Part shown: in pieces, positions 16,143 to 24,078 of the stretch | Numbering within the stretch: position 1 is the first letter of the stretch | Layout of the letters: each line of letters starts with the position of its first letter | DNA from: Streptomyces sp. NBC_00554 | GTDB taxonomy: Bacteria; Actinomycetota; Actinomycetes; Streptomycetales; Streptomycetaceae | DNA: 64,000 nucleotides | Assembly: GCF_041431135.1 (NCBI RefSeq) | Contig: NZ_CP107799.1 | Location: 3,224,001 to 3,288,000 of the forward strand | Direction: 5' to 3' | The notes under the pieces: model-generated | What the model was told of the DNA's origin: nothing | The model's input: the letters and a program-made list of their open reading frames with translations, nothing else | Databases searched by the model: none | Program-made: the position numbers and the translations under genes

Positions 16143-17534
16143 CTAGCCCATCGCCTTCTCAATCTTCCCGTTGTTCATCTCTTCATGGCCGTCGATGCAA
16201 CCCTCGTAACGGCGGTGGATGACCTCGGGTGAGTTGCCCGCGCGGCGCGCGACCTCGGCAACAGGGACGCCCGCGTTCAGCCAGTTCGTGATGCATGTAT
16301 GACGCAGCTCGTAGGGCCGATGCGCGAGCGGCGATTCTGCCTTGTCCGGCGGGAGGGCGATGAGGCGCGCCTCCTGCCACACCCGCCAGTAGCTCGAAGT
16401 CCCAAGTACCTCACCGCGTTCGTTGTGGAAGACCCGTCCGTCCTTCGCCGTCCCAAACTCCCTGATGTGCTCGCGCAGCATCACGACCAACAGCGGCGGG
16501 ATCGGTACCGGTCGATCAGCCTTGGTTGCACGGGATTTGAGGCCGCGCTTATCCTGCCGCTTCCCTGAGTCCGTCCACCGCTTGCCGGAGATCGGACGAG
16601 TTTCCTTGAGCGTGAGCGTTCCCCACCCCTCTTCGGGTAGGTAACAGTCCCTTTCTCTGAGTCCAACCGCTTCGGCCGGCCGCATCGCTGCGTAGAGCTG
16701 GCATGCGAAGAAGGCGACCAGTCGACGCCCTCGGTTGCGATGCACCGAGCCGATGTACGAGACCGCCACAAGGAGCTGAGTCCCCTGCACCGCGTTCACC
16801 AGGACCCGCGGGTCTACGACGTCCCCGTGGGTGGGACCCGCGCGCTTCAGGCCCGCGAGTGGGTTCACGTCCAGGTACCCACACTCGATCGCGTACTGAA
16901 TCGCGGTGTTGAAGCCGCGGCGTCGCCGCTTGTAGGTCTCGCCTGCTGCCGGGCTGTCGTCCAACTTGAACGACAGCCGGTATTGGACGTCCCGCACCAC
17001 CTTGGGGTCGGTGAATGACGACAAAGTCAATGAGCGCTGCTGAAGCCACATACAGGCAGTCTCGAGATTCTCAGGAGGGTCTTCGTCCTGATGCGCCGGT
17101 ACGACAGCCCACCGCATCGCCAAGCGGACCTCTTCCAGTGACGGTGCCTTCTTCCCGTCGCCCATCATCGCGAGCGCGACCGTGGCGAGGCTGTCCGCCA
17201 CCCCCTCTCGGGTCTTGGCCGCCGATGTGCGCCAACGGCTTGCCATGTACTCCCGGCTGAAGTCCCACCATGACGGGTCGGGCCTGGTGTTCGCCCGTGC
17301 CGCAGCCGCGCGGAGTTCAGACTCCGGCAGCCCCGACTCGACGTCGAACGCCTCTCCCTTCACCATCGCCTTCCACAGATCGGAGCGGCGATGCTCGGCG
17401 AGGGCAATCGTGCGGAAACTGGCCGTCTTGACCTTACCCGCGACGGTCCAACGAAGCTGGTACGGAGCTCTTTTGCTCCGGACTTGATTGATCTTCCATA
17501 CCCGTACGTCCGTGGACAGAGTCGGTTTGCGCAT
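16143..17534 (-). CDS. int: Tyrosine integrase of element 2
   Basis: 463 aa from the ATG at 17534. The catalytic Arg is in YAAMRPAEAVGL, the H-x-x-R box in YELRHTCITNWL and the Tyr nucleophile in HRRYEGCIDGHEE. It aligns over its whole length with int1, for instance GETYKRRRR and ExGWGTLTLxETRP, so it should use the same tRNA-Arg att. Its N-terminus is about 20 residues shorter than int1, and immediately upstream, on the other strand, lies a truncated regulator gene. No xis precedes it. The 5' end therefore sits at a deletion junction and the ATG may be a new start. The catalytic domain is intact. Confidence 0.88.
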   Translation of the reverse strand: MRKPTLSTDVRVWKINQVRSKRAPYQLRWTVAGKVKTASFRTIALAEHRRSDLWKAMVKGEAFDVESGLPESELRAAAARANTRPDPSWWDFSREYMASRWRTSAAKTREGVADSLATVALAMMGDGKKAPSLEEVRLAMRWAVVPAHQDEDPPENLETACMWLQQRSLTLSSFTDPKVVRDVQYRLSFKLDDSPAAGETYKRRRRGFNTAIQYAIECGYLDVNPLAGLKRAGPTHGDVVDPRVLVNAVQGTQLLVAVSYIGSVHRNRGRRLVAFFACQLYAAMRPAEAVGLRERDCYLPEEGWGTLTLKETRPISGKRWTDSGKRQDKRGLKSRATKADRPVPIPPLLVVMLREHIREFGTAKDGRVFHNERGEVLGTSSYWRVWQEARLIALPPDKAESPLAHRPYELRHTCITNWLNAGVPVAEVARRAGNSPEVIHRRYEGCIDGHEEMNNGKIEKAMG

Positions 17535-18186
17535 GACCCACGCGGCCGGCGACCGGCTACTCGGCGGGAGCATCCTTTCCGCCATGAGCCATCAGGCCAC
17601 CTTCGTCGGCCGGTACCGCGAGGCGGCGACTCTGGCGCGTGCCGCGCTCGCGGGTCCGGCCGCGAGCCTCACGCCGACGCTTGCCGGCCAGTTCCGCGCG
17701 ATGGAGGCACGGGCCTTGGCTCGCTTGGGCGACGATCGAGGCTGTGACCTCGCTCTATCCGAAGCCGAACGCCAGCTCAGCACGCGCACCGCGGACAGTG
17801 ATCCGGCATACATCGCCTACTTCGATGAAGTGGAGTTGGCAGCCGAGTTCGGGCACTGCTTCCGCGACTTGGGGCGCTCCGTCCAAGCCACAGAGCGGGG
17901 CGCGGGCTCCATATTCGGCGACGGTCTGAACAACTGCAGCGACTTCTTCGCGACCATGGTTCAGGCAGAGGCGTACATCAACCAGGGCGAGGCCAGCCAG
18001 GGCTTCGAGATCGCGATGAGCGCTCTACAGCTCGGGGAGGGGCTGAAGTCGGCGCGCTGCGTACAGTACGTACGGGAGTTCCAGGGGCGCGTCACGGACG
18101 GCATGAAGCAGGCCGCGGAGTTCCGCGACTTCGCAGAACAAGCCCGCGGCTACCGCCTCTGGCAACAGGTCGGGACGCAGTCCTAG
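17533..18186 (+). pseudogene. C-terminal fragment of a TPR-containing XRE regulator
   Basis: The reading M-THAAGDRLLGGSILSAMSHQ through REAATLARAALAG, YFDEVELAAEFGHCFRDLGRS and LKSARCVQYVREFQ is the C-terminal TPR-like half of the large XRE regulators common in Streptomyces. The N-terminal HTH is missing; upstream of 17533 is int2 on the opposite strand. The piece starts exactly where int2 starts, so one deletion truncated both. An ATG at 17584 could express about 200 aa, but without DNA-binding domain. It ends overlapping the phosphotransferase gene by 4 nt, tail to tail. Confidence 0.7.
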
Positions 18187-19085
18187 AACGGTGCCCAGTC
18201 CCGGCGCGAGCCGCCTGAGCGCAGGCTCTCCACCCGCTTCTCAACTTCCTCGGCCGCTCGCGGATTCGTGCCGGCGTTCTGCGAAAGCCACGTCACCATG
18301 AGCAGTTCGCGGACGTTGCGGAGTACGGCGTACCCCGACCACTGCCGAACGTCGAAGCCGTAGCCCTCGGCAAAGTCGGCGTACTCGGCCTCTGTGTGCC
18401 AGCCGAAACTGTCGTAGTACATCGCAGTCTGCATGAGGTCCCACTCACGCGGGCCCGTGACGAAGCCGTCCAGGTCGATGACCTTTGGGTGCCCGGCATC
18501 GTCACGCAGGACGTTGCCGACGTTGAAGTCTCCGTGCAGGGGTCCCGCCGGAAGAGCGAACCTCAGACGGTCATACTCGGCTGCCAACTCGTGTGCCAGA
18601 GAGTCGAGATAGGCGCGTGTCCGATCCGGGATCGCGGCGCGCTCCAAGCGCTGGGTGACCTTGTCGAAGGGCCGAAGCAGAGGCAGAGAGAAGGACGGCG
18701 GCTCTAGTTCGTGGAGCCGCCGGAGGAGTTCGCCCATCTCACGTGTGCTGGCGTATTTTTCGCCGTCGGCGAGCCCCTCCCAGAAGGTCACGGGGTGCCC
18801 CTCGACTACGACGGGCTGTTCCGCCTCTGTGACGAGTCGCGCCGCCGGGTACTCCTCAGCCGCGAGCCACTCCGCGACGGCTACCTCCCTGCGCACGGAA
18901 GGCAACCGATCGGGGCTACGGCCCACGCGCGAGATGATCCGGCCTCCGTCGATACGGAACACCGCATGGTCCCCGAACCTCAACATCTCGATGCCGGCCG
19001 CGTCCACATCGGCGAGGGCGCATGCCCTTCGCAAGATGTCCTCTGCCGCATCCGCATCGAACGCCGTGCGCTCACTCGTCGTCAT
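18183..19085 (-). CDS. Aminoglycoside phosphotransferase-family kinase
   Basis: 300 aa from the ATG at 19085. The APH catalytic loop is PLHGDFNVGN and the metal-binding segment VIDLDGFVTGPREWDL; the N-lobe shows EMLRFGDHAVFRIDG. Substrate unknown; members of this subgroup occur next to GntR regulators on AICEs and need not confer antibiotic resistance. The start overlaps the GntR stop by 4 nt (ATGA), giving a GntR-APH operon. This is parallel to GntR-HD in element 1. Intact. Confidence 0.85.
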   Translation of the reverse strand: MTTSERTAFDADAAEDILRRACALADVDAAGIEMLRFGDHAVFRIDGGRIISRVGRSPDRLPSVRREVAVAEWLAAEEYPAARLVTEAEQPVVVEGHPVTFWEGLADGEKYASTREMGELLRRLHELEPPSFSLPLLRPFDKVTQRLERAAIPDRTRAYLDSLAHELAAEYDRLRFALPAGPLHGDFNVGNVLRDDAGHPKVIDLDGFVTGPREWDLMQTAMYYDSFGWHTEAEYADFAEGYGFDVRQWSGYAVLRNVRELLMVTWLSQNAGTNPRAAEEVEKRVESLRSGGSRRDWAPF

Positions 19086-19426
19086 GCTGTCTGGCCCCCC
19101 TCGCCGATAGGCAGAGCACGCACTTCCCGCCCCCGCGTCGCCCCCTTGCCGATGAGCCCCTGCCCTTCCATCTGCGCGATGGCGGAACGGACGGCGGTCC
19201 GCGATGCGCCGAACAGGTCGCACAGCTTCTTCTCGGTGGGGAAGGGGTCTCCAACCTTGACCTCGTCGGCCCGCAACAGGTCGGTCACCCTCACGACCAA
19301 CGGGCGACGGTCACCGGTCCCCGACACGTACCAACCCGCCCCCTGCACAGATTCGATCAGGCCCTCGCACTTGAGCACGTCAAGGGCCCGCTCGATGGTG
19401 CTACGGCTCACGCTGTAGGAACTCAT
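19082..19426 (-). CDS. GntR-family regulator, 5' end uncertain
   Basis: The ATG at 19426 gives 114 aa: MSSYSVSRSTIERALDVLKCEG (recognition helix and following helix of the first winged helix) and a second domain FPTEKKLCDLFGASRTAVRSAIAQ. The first helix of domain 1 lies upstream in the same open frame (TCRRPV..., then LRQKIKGGEITEELKSQAEL), matching the element 1 GntR at 9602. However, no ATG, GTG or TTG precedes it in frame. Either the start was lost by mutation and a shortened protein is made, or the gene is dead. It overlaps the APH gene by 4 nt. Confidence 0.7.
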   Translation of the reverse strand: MSSYSVSRSTIERALDVLKCEGLIESVQGAGWYVSGTGDRRPLVVRVTDLLRADEVKVGDPFPTEKKLCDLFGASRTAVRSAIAQMEGQGLIGKGATRGREVRALPIGEGGQTA

Positions 19427-19597
19427 GAGTTCTGCCTGAGACTTCAGTTCTTCGGTGATCTCACCGCCCTTGATCTTCTGACGCAGAGAATTCAGAGATC
19501 TCCAGGTACCTACCTCGCGGACTGGCCTGCGGCACGTGGCCTTCCTCCCAGTTACGTGACGACTTCCTACTAGCGTCCCACTTCCCAGGAGGCGGAC

Positions 19598-19798
19598 ATG
19601 AAGTGTCCCACCTGTCCGACTGTCCGGTTAAGGCTCTCACCTGCGCAAACAGACCGGACAGCTCAAAGTCACGGTGTCCGGGCTGTCCGGTTACAGAGGG
19701 CTGCAACACCCGAGGGGGTTACAGTCCGTCGGCAGGTCCAACCTCTGCGGGCGCCAGGCAGGAAGCACCCTCTGCGGCCGAGGCAGTCGGCTATCTAG
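19598..19798 (+). CDS. Small CP-x-CP ORF, probably frameshifted
   Basis: A strong AGGAGG five bases before the ATG at 19598 leads into MKCPTCPTVRL, a zinc-knuckle start. The matching second knuckle (SRCPGCPVTEG) lies about 60 nt on but in the +2 frame, so the 66-aa product as read lacks it. The comparable segment in element 1 (6331-6513) has both in one frame. Dense TGTCCG/CGGACA words reflect this coding but could also be binding sites. Low confidence. Confidence 0.35.
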   Translation: MKCPTCPTVRLRLSPAQTDRTAQSHGVRAVRLQRAATPEGVTVRRQVQPLRAPGRKHPLRPRQSAI

Positions 19799-19843
19799 TG
19801 GCATCGCCTCAAATAGATCACTACATGTAGTGTCGACCACTAG
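19795..19843. promoter_or_regulatory. Nested palindromes upstream of the SDH-protease operon
   Basis: A perfect 14-bp palindrome CACTACATGTAGTG (19819-19832) is bracketed by CTAGTGG (19795-19801) and CCACTAG (19837-19843). It lies 110-160 bp before the start at 19954, in a lower-GC stretch, and is probably an operator. Confidence 0.5.
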
Positions 19844-19953
19844 CACACCTGATCAATACCGAAACAATCCGAGCGGGTTCCACCCAGTATCTTTCGCCCG
19901 CCCCGGGGGCGCCTGTAAAGTTGATAGCATCCGACCATATGGGGAGAGTAACC

Positions 19954-20124
19954 GTGGGTGACAAAAAAAGTCCGACGCAGAAGCAAGAAGAGCTTCTGAA
20001 TGCCGCGATGAAGCGCCCTGGAGTTGCAGAGGTCATGCGGGTTTATCGGGCCGCCAGTCAGCGTGCCCCTCAACCTGTAATTTCCACCCCCCTGACTCGC
20101 TTCGCTACAGGAGGGAACTCTTAG
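19954..20124 (+). CDS. Small protein upstream of Clp-fold protease
   Basis: 56 aa from the GTG at 19954 with GGGGAGAG about six bases upstream: M-GDKKSPTQKQEELLNAAMKR, then VAEVMRVYRAA. It is short, charged and mostly helical, with no known domain. It ends 4 nt before the GTG of the SDH-family protease, so the two are very likely co-translated. Such a small partner may regulate or deliver substrates to the protease (inference). The DNA is less GC-rich than the chromosome, a sign of horizontal origin. Confidence 0.6.
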   Translation: MGDKKSPTQKQEELLNAAMKRPGVAEVMRVYRAASQRAPQPVISTPLTRFATGGNS

Positions 20125-20128
20125 TTCA

Positions 20129-21118
20129 GTGCCAGGGTGGGGAGACATCCTTCGAGAAATCGGAGAGTCGGCCAGTCAAGGATCGGCAGGGCCGGACTTT
20201 GACTTGATCCGACGGAAGTATCTAACTGAGCTACATGCCCACACCGGGCGAAATGTAGTTCTTTACGCGACAGACTTTCTAGGCGCGCAGGCTAATCCCG
20301 CAAACACATCAATCACCTTGCAGGATATGCAAGGATTGATGGAGTGTTTCCGAGATCTTCCCGGCCCAAGTCTTGACCTTATCCTTCACAGCCCTGGCGG
20401 ATCTCCAGAAGCCGCCAATAGCCTAGTGAGCTACATGCGATCCAAGTACGAAGACGTGCGTGTCTTCGTACCTCTGGCCGCTATGTCAGCCGCAACAATG
20501 TGGGCACTTTCTGCGAACGTAATTGTCATGGGTAAGCATTCGCAGCTCGGGCCAATCGATCCTCAGCTTGTCACTGGTGGTCGCGCCATGCCTGCCCGCG
20601 CCCTTATCCGACAGTTCGAGCGCGCAGCCGAAGAATGCTCAAATGACGCAACCCGCCTGAGTGTATGGCTTCCAATTCTCCAGCAGTACGCCCCAGGACT
20701 CTTGGAGGTTTGCGCTCAGTACGAGGAGTTGGGGCGCGAACTAGTAAAAGAGTGGCTGAGAAGCTACATGCTAGCCGCAGACCCTGACCGAGATCAGAAG
20801 AGTGAGGCGATCGCTAAGTATTTCGCCGACGCTGATCTACACAAGGCTCACGGCCGTGGCATCGATCGCGACCACGCGCGCGCTCAAGGAGTAATCGTCG
20901 AGGACTTGGAAGACGACCAGGTTCTTCAAGATCTCGTGCTTAGCGTTTTCCATGCCACGACCCAAACCTTTGGCGGCACGGGCGCCGTAAAGATTATCGA
21001 AAACCACATCGGACGTGCTTTCGCTGTACAACAAATGGCTGTGAACGTGGGGCCGATGATGACTCCCCCCGGAGGGTTTCTTCATATGCAGCCCGTCCCC
21101 CTCGGGTCCATCCCGTAG
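20129..21118 (+). CDS. SDH-family Clp-fold serine protease
   Basis: 329 aa of the SDH_sah (serine dehydrogenase proteinase) family, relatives of ClpP and SppA. Visible are LDLILHSPGGSPEAANSLVSY (oxyanion strand/loop), the nucleophile region LAAMSAATMWALSAN, and GPIDPQ. Family members are cytosolic or membrane-associated; activity is inferred from fold and motif. The GTG at 20129 has GGAGGG 13 nt upstream. It follows the 56-aa gene in an operon ended by the hairpin at 21151. Homologous hairpin repeats flank the operon (19681-19770, 21151-21235), so it may have been inserted as a unit. Cargo of element 2; a host-defence role is conceivable. Confidence 0.8.
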   Translation: MPGWGDILREIGESASQGSAGPDFDLIRRKYLTELHAHTGRNVVLYATDFLGAQANPANTSITLQDMQGLMECFRDLPGPSLDLILHSPGGSPEAANSLVSYMRSKYEDVRVFVPLAAMSAATMWALSANVIVMGKHSQLGPIDPQLVTGGRAMPARALIRQFERAAEECSNDATRLSVWLPILQQYAPGLLEVCAQYEELGRELVKEWLRSYMLAADPDRDQKSEAIAKYFADADLHKAHGRGIDRDHARAQGVIVEDLEDDQVLQDLVLSVFHATTQTFGGTGAVKIIENHIGRAFAVQQMAVNVGPMMTPPGGFLHMQPVPLGSIP

Positions 21119-21150
21119 TGCGCCTCGGGACTCTGAGGCACACGGTCACA

Positions 21151-21192
21151 GACGGGCTGTAACACCGACGCACCAGGGTGTTACAGCCCGTC
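21151..21192. terminator. Strong hairpin terminator after SDH protease
   Basis: Perfect 16-bp arms GACGGGCTGTAACACC / GGTGTTACAGCCCGTC with a 10-nt loop. A related but imperfect hairpin with the same flanks stands upstream of the operon near 19700-19732. Confidence 0.8.
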
Positions 21193-21336
21193 GGCGAAGC
21201 CGACCTCTCGATGGGCGCAGGAGCCGGAGGCAACTTCCAACTTCGCACTATCTGCGATACAGGAGGGCACCTCACACCTTTCTGAATCAAGGAACCTGCT
21301 GCTCAGAGGCCATTCGCAAGCCGAACTCTGATTGTG

Positions 21337-21363
21337 CTCCGGAGCCGTTGACGCAGGCTCGAA
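21337..21363 (+). repeat. Degenerate tRNA-Arg att site
   Basis: CTCCGGAGCCGT followed by diverged bases, CGCAGG and CTCGAA. It matches 23 of 27 positions of the att core without gaps, in the same orientation as the other copies. It abuts the stop codon of the gene at 21364. It is probably the fossil end of an earlier insertion. Confidence 0.6.
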
Positions 21364-22083
21364 CTACTCATCCAAGCACTGCGGTGGGATGGGTGCATCG
21401 AAGACATCGACGACGAACTCTGAGGTTCCGTTGCCCTCGAAGTCGACGTCGCGGTCGCTGTGAAGCAGGGTGTGGATTCTTACCCAACGCCCCTGGGCGC
21501 TTGCTTCCTCGGCCACATTGAGCGCCCCACGGACGGGACCGACAGACCCAGTACGTCGCTTACTCGTCCAGGTCTGCAGGTGACTCGCTTCTGCGGGAAG
21601 CTCCCATGTGCGGGGCTCGGCGCTGGCTGGCACGGAGACCTCGTCGCTGAGCAATTGCAGAACCCACTCGACATCGCCTTCGCTGTCCCGTTCGTTCGAC
21701 ATGCGAATACCGAGACCGATCATGTAGGCGCCATCAAGGTACTCCTCCAGCTCATCATCGATGTCCCTGAAGTAGACAGCGGGGCGAACTACATCGATCG
21801 GCCCGAACCCAGTAAATGTTCCGAGCATCGGCGGGCACTTCTCCTTGAGGTAGTGCTGCGTGGCGGTGCGCACAGCCTTTGGAACTCGGTTCAGGACTAC
21901 TTCGAGAGCCTTGTCATCCCGGTCGGCCAGGAAGCCGTTGAGCGCTCCGACCAGTTCCTCAGTTAGGTGGAGATCACCAGCTCCGAGCGTGGTCACTGCC
22001 TCCAACTCTTCGCGAGGACTTTTGACAAGGGCGAACACTCTGCTCCGCCCTGGGCTCGCGTGCGCGATGAACGAATAGATCAC
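21364..22083 (-). CDS. Hypothetical protein
   Basis: 239 aa beginning MIYSFIAHASPGRSRVFALV from the ATG at 22083. It is acidic and soluble, with no transmembrane segment or signal peptide. Asp-rich stretches (YFRDIDDELEEYLDGAY, HSDRDVDFEGNG) and a Trp-containing middle are seen. I do not recognise the family. Codon use looks like an established protein gene and there is no competing frame. It lies between the degenerate att and the beta-family gene, in what could be a separate small insertion. Confidence 0.6.
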   Translation of the reverse strand: MIYSFIAHASPGRSRVFALVKSPREELEAVTTLGAGDLHLTEELVGALNGFLADRDDKALEVVLNRVPKAVRTATQHYLKEKCPPMLGTFTGFGPIDVVRPAVYFRDIDDELEEYLDGAYMIGLGIRMSNERDSEGDVEWVLQLLSDEVSVPASAEPRTWELPAEASHLQTWTSKRRTGSVGPVRGALNVAEEASAQGRWVRIHTLLHSDRDVDFEGNGTSEFVVDVFDAPIPPQCLDE

Positions 22084-22568
22084 TGTTGTCTCACATCACG
22101 TCTCAGAAGCCGCGCGAGCACAACGCGTGCCGATGCGGCCACAAGGAATGGGAAACCCTGTCAATTGACGTGTCGTCTGAGCTACTTGCTCGTCCGCATG
22201 GTCAATGGAGGGTTGCTGTCAGACCCAGCACTTCAGCCCGGGTCCGCATGGCTAGACGCAGGGTACCCAGGCGCCCGGCGCGGTGACAACGGCGCACAAG
22301 AACGCGCGGCCGGCGCGGACACGGACGCGGCCGCCCTGAACGGCCGCTGAGCAACTGGGCCTGACGCAAGTCCACTGGCTTCGCGGCGAGGGCATCACGA
22401 GGGTGATGCTCGACACACCTCCGACACACTCGGTACCGACGGAGCCTCTTGAGAAACTCCACTGCAGGTCAAGCGGCTATGAGAGCTGATCTACGCATTC
22501 ACTCCGGAGCCTTTGGGGACGAACCACCGCTTCGATGGTGGCCTGGCCACCACTCCGCGACTGCAGCT
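22084..22568. other. 485-bp stretch without a supported gene
   Basis: Short frames exist on both strands but none has a ribosome-binding site or recognisable product. It contains at 22412-22431 a 20-mer (GACACACCTCCGACACACTC) nearly identical to one 110 nt inside att1. Confidence 0.5.
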
Positions 22569-23618
22569 CTATGGATGCCCAGTCGTCGCCAGCTGAGACG
22601 TTACGACGGCTAGATGGTGCGAGGTTGCCCAGGCGCGCCACTCGGTGCCCCCACCTGCCTTCGGTCGCTTCCGTTGAGCGCATTCCTGAAGTCGAGCGTC
22701 CCCCCACGACGTAGCGGCTCCCGTGAGAGGCCAGTAGGGCGAGTTGACCAAGTCCTGGCTGAGAGTGAAGAAGTCGTCGTTGCCCGGCCTGACCCGCGGA
22801 TATACGAAGACCTGCCACTCGGCCGCCGTGGTGTAACGCATGTTGGGATCTGGGGTCCCACGGCTCTTGGGCAAGATGCGGGGGTACGTCACGCCGAAGT
22901 CTCCGAATTCCGGTTGCCGCCCCGGCCACTTCTCGGCGACCGCCTGCCATAACCGCGCGTCCTCCCTGACGACAGGCGTTGCTCGGCCCCGCTCGAATCC
23001 CTTCAGGTTGACCGGGAAGGCGCCGGCCGCCACGCAGAGACGCCTCCATGGCCAGCATGAGAGACGCCTCAGGGCTTCAGTGGTCGCTTCGGCCAGGACT
23101 TCCCGGGCCCGATCCGAGTGCACTGGACCGGCATCAAACAGCAAGTCGACTTCCTCCGGAGCCAGCTGTACCGCTCGGAGCAGATCCCGTATCTCGTCTG
23201 CGCAGGGGAGCGAATCGCTGAGGCCCTCCGCCGTAGATACGCGCAGGCATGCTCCCTGCCGGTGGCCGGCGGACACCGCTGCTACTTCCGCCAACACTTC
23301 GTCAGTATCGGAACACCTGAAGACTGGGCACATGGCAACACCGCGAAGCCCCAGAGACTCCCCAACCCGCACCATGGGCCCGCCCGCGTCCCCGCTGAGC
23401 ACGCGGACTGGGGGCAACGCACCACAGTCAACTGTGAGGACCATGCCGTCTGGCACGTTCTCCATCGCGTGATCGCAGAAGGTCTCCAGCAAGTCCCGAA
23501 GCTCAAAGTCCGGCACGATCTCCATCACTGGGCGGAGCTGAGCCTGCACCTCCGCTGTGACGTGTCCAAGCGCCAGAAACTCCCCCGCTTTGCCCTTCAG
23601 AATAGGAACGTAGGCCAC
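22569..23618 (-). CDS. Beta-family protein (T4 beta protein-like)
   Basis: About 349 aa from the GTG at 23618, giving M-AYVPILKGKAGEFLALGHV, the characteristic first strand and helix of this family. It then has PVMEIVPD, a middle with VDLLFDAG, and the C-terminal W-x-A-x-x-x-HHL segment ATSHHLAVVTSQLA. The longer frame to 23825 adds no family sequence. The function of bacterial beta proteins is not established; they are often found on islands and near defence genes. Last gene before att3. No partner gene is obvious; the 239-aa gene at 21364 is the nearest on the same strand. Confidence 0.7.
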   Translation of the reverse strand: MAYVPILKGKAGEFLALGHVTAEVQAQLRPVMEIVPDFELRDLLETFCDHAMENVPDGMVLTVDCGALPPVRVLSGDAGGPMVRVGESLGLRGVAMCPVFRCSDTDEVLAEVAAVSAGHRQGACLRVSTAEGLSDSLPCADEIRDLLRAVQLAPEEVDLLFDAGPVHSDRAREVLAEATTEALRRLSCWPWRRLCVAAGAFPVNLKGFERGRATPVVREDARLWQAVAEKWPGRQPEFGDFGVTYPRILPKSRGTPDPNMRYTTAAEWQVFVYPRVRPGNDDFFTLSQDLVNSPYWPLTGAATSWGDARLQECAQRKRPKAGGGTEWRAWATSHHLAVVTSQLATTGHP

Positions 23619-23796
23619 CAGCCACCCCCAAGCGCTCCCCACACTCAGCCAGTTGTCGTGCCCACCGCTCTTGACAGGGTGACCGGGCAAATCACTGGCA
23701 GGTAGAGCGCTGTTCTCGCCACGGGGCTCAAAGTTGAGGGCCGAAGGAAGCCACGCGAGCCACGTACTGTGCCGGTAGGGCTCCACGGAGCCGCTC

Positions 23797-23816
23797 CGAG
23801 TGAGTGGCGAGTGAAC
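23797..23816 (+). repeat. 20-bp direct repeat left of att3
   Basis: Exact copy of 14183-14202 (CGAGTGAGTGGCGAGTGAAC). See that entry; together they bracket element 2. Confidence 0.55.
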
Positions 23817-23887
23817 GTTCCTCACCCGGGCTCAGTCAGCGGCGTTCCTGCAGTTCAGGGGGCCGAACTGCGACAGGTACGGCGTGC

Positions 23888-23930
23888 CCTCCGGAGCCGT
23901 GTGCGCAGGTTCGAATCCTGCCGGGGGCAC
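23888..23930 (+). repeat. Attachment site copy 3, right end of element 2
   Basis: Third exact copy of the 43-nt tRNA-Arg 3' sequence, again without the 5' half of the tRNA. Right of it the integrase is only a remnant, so this is the last intact att of the array. Confidence 0.92.
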
Positions 23931-23948
23931 CCTGTATGAGGTGCCCAG

Positions 23949-23986
23949 AGACCCCGCCATCAGCGCTTTCGCTGAGGACGGGGTCT
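23949..23986. terminator. Hairpin terminator behind att3
   Basis: AGACCCCG / CGGGGTCT with inner pairing CAGCG / CGCTG around a TTT-containing loop. It occupies the same place relative to att as the hairpins at 3523 and 14126 but is not homologous in sequence. Confidence 0.7.
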
Positions 23987-24078
23987 TGGCGTTTATGCAG
24001 GCGGATGCTGTCGAAGGCAGCCTCATGACAGTGATCACGTTGTAATAGCGTGTTGATCTAGCAGGGGGTCGCAGCACG

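Noticed and set aside
22202..22462. 86-aa minus-strand Arg-rich frame
   Set aside because: No start signal, no homology, composition typical of chance frames in GC-rich DNA.
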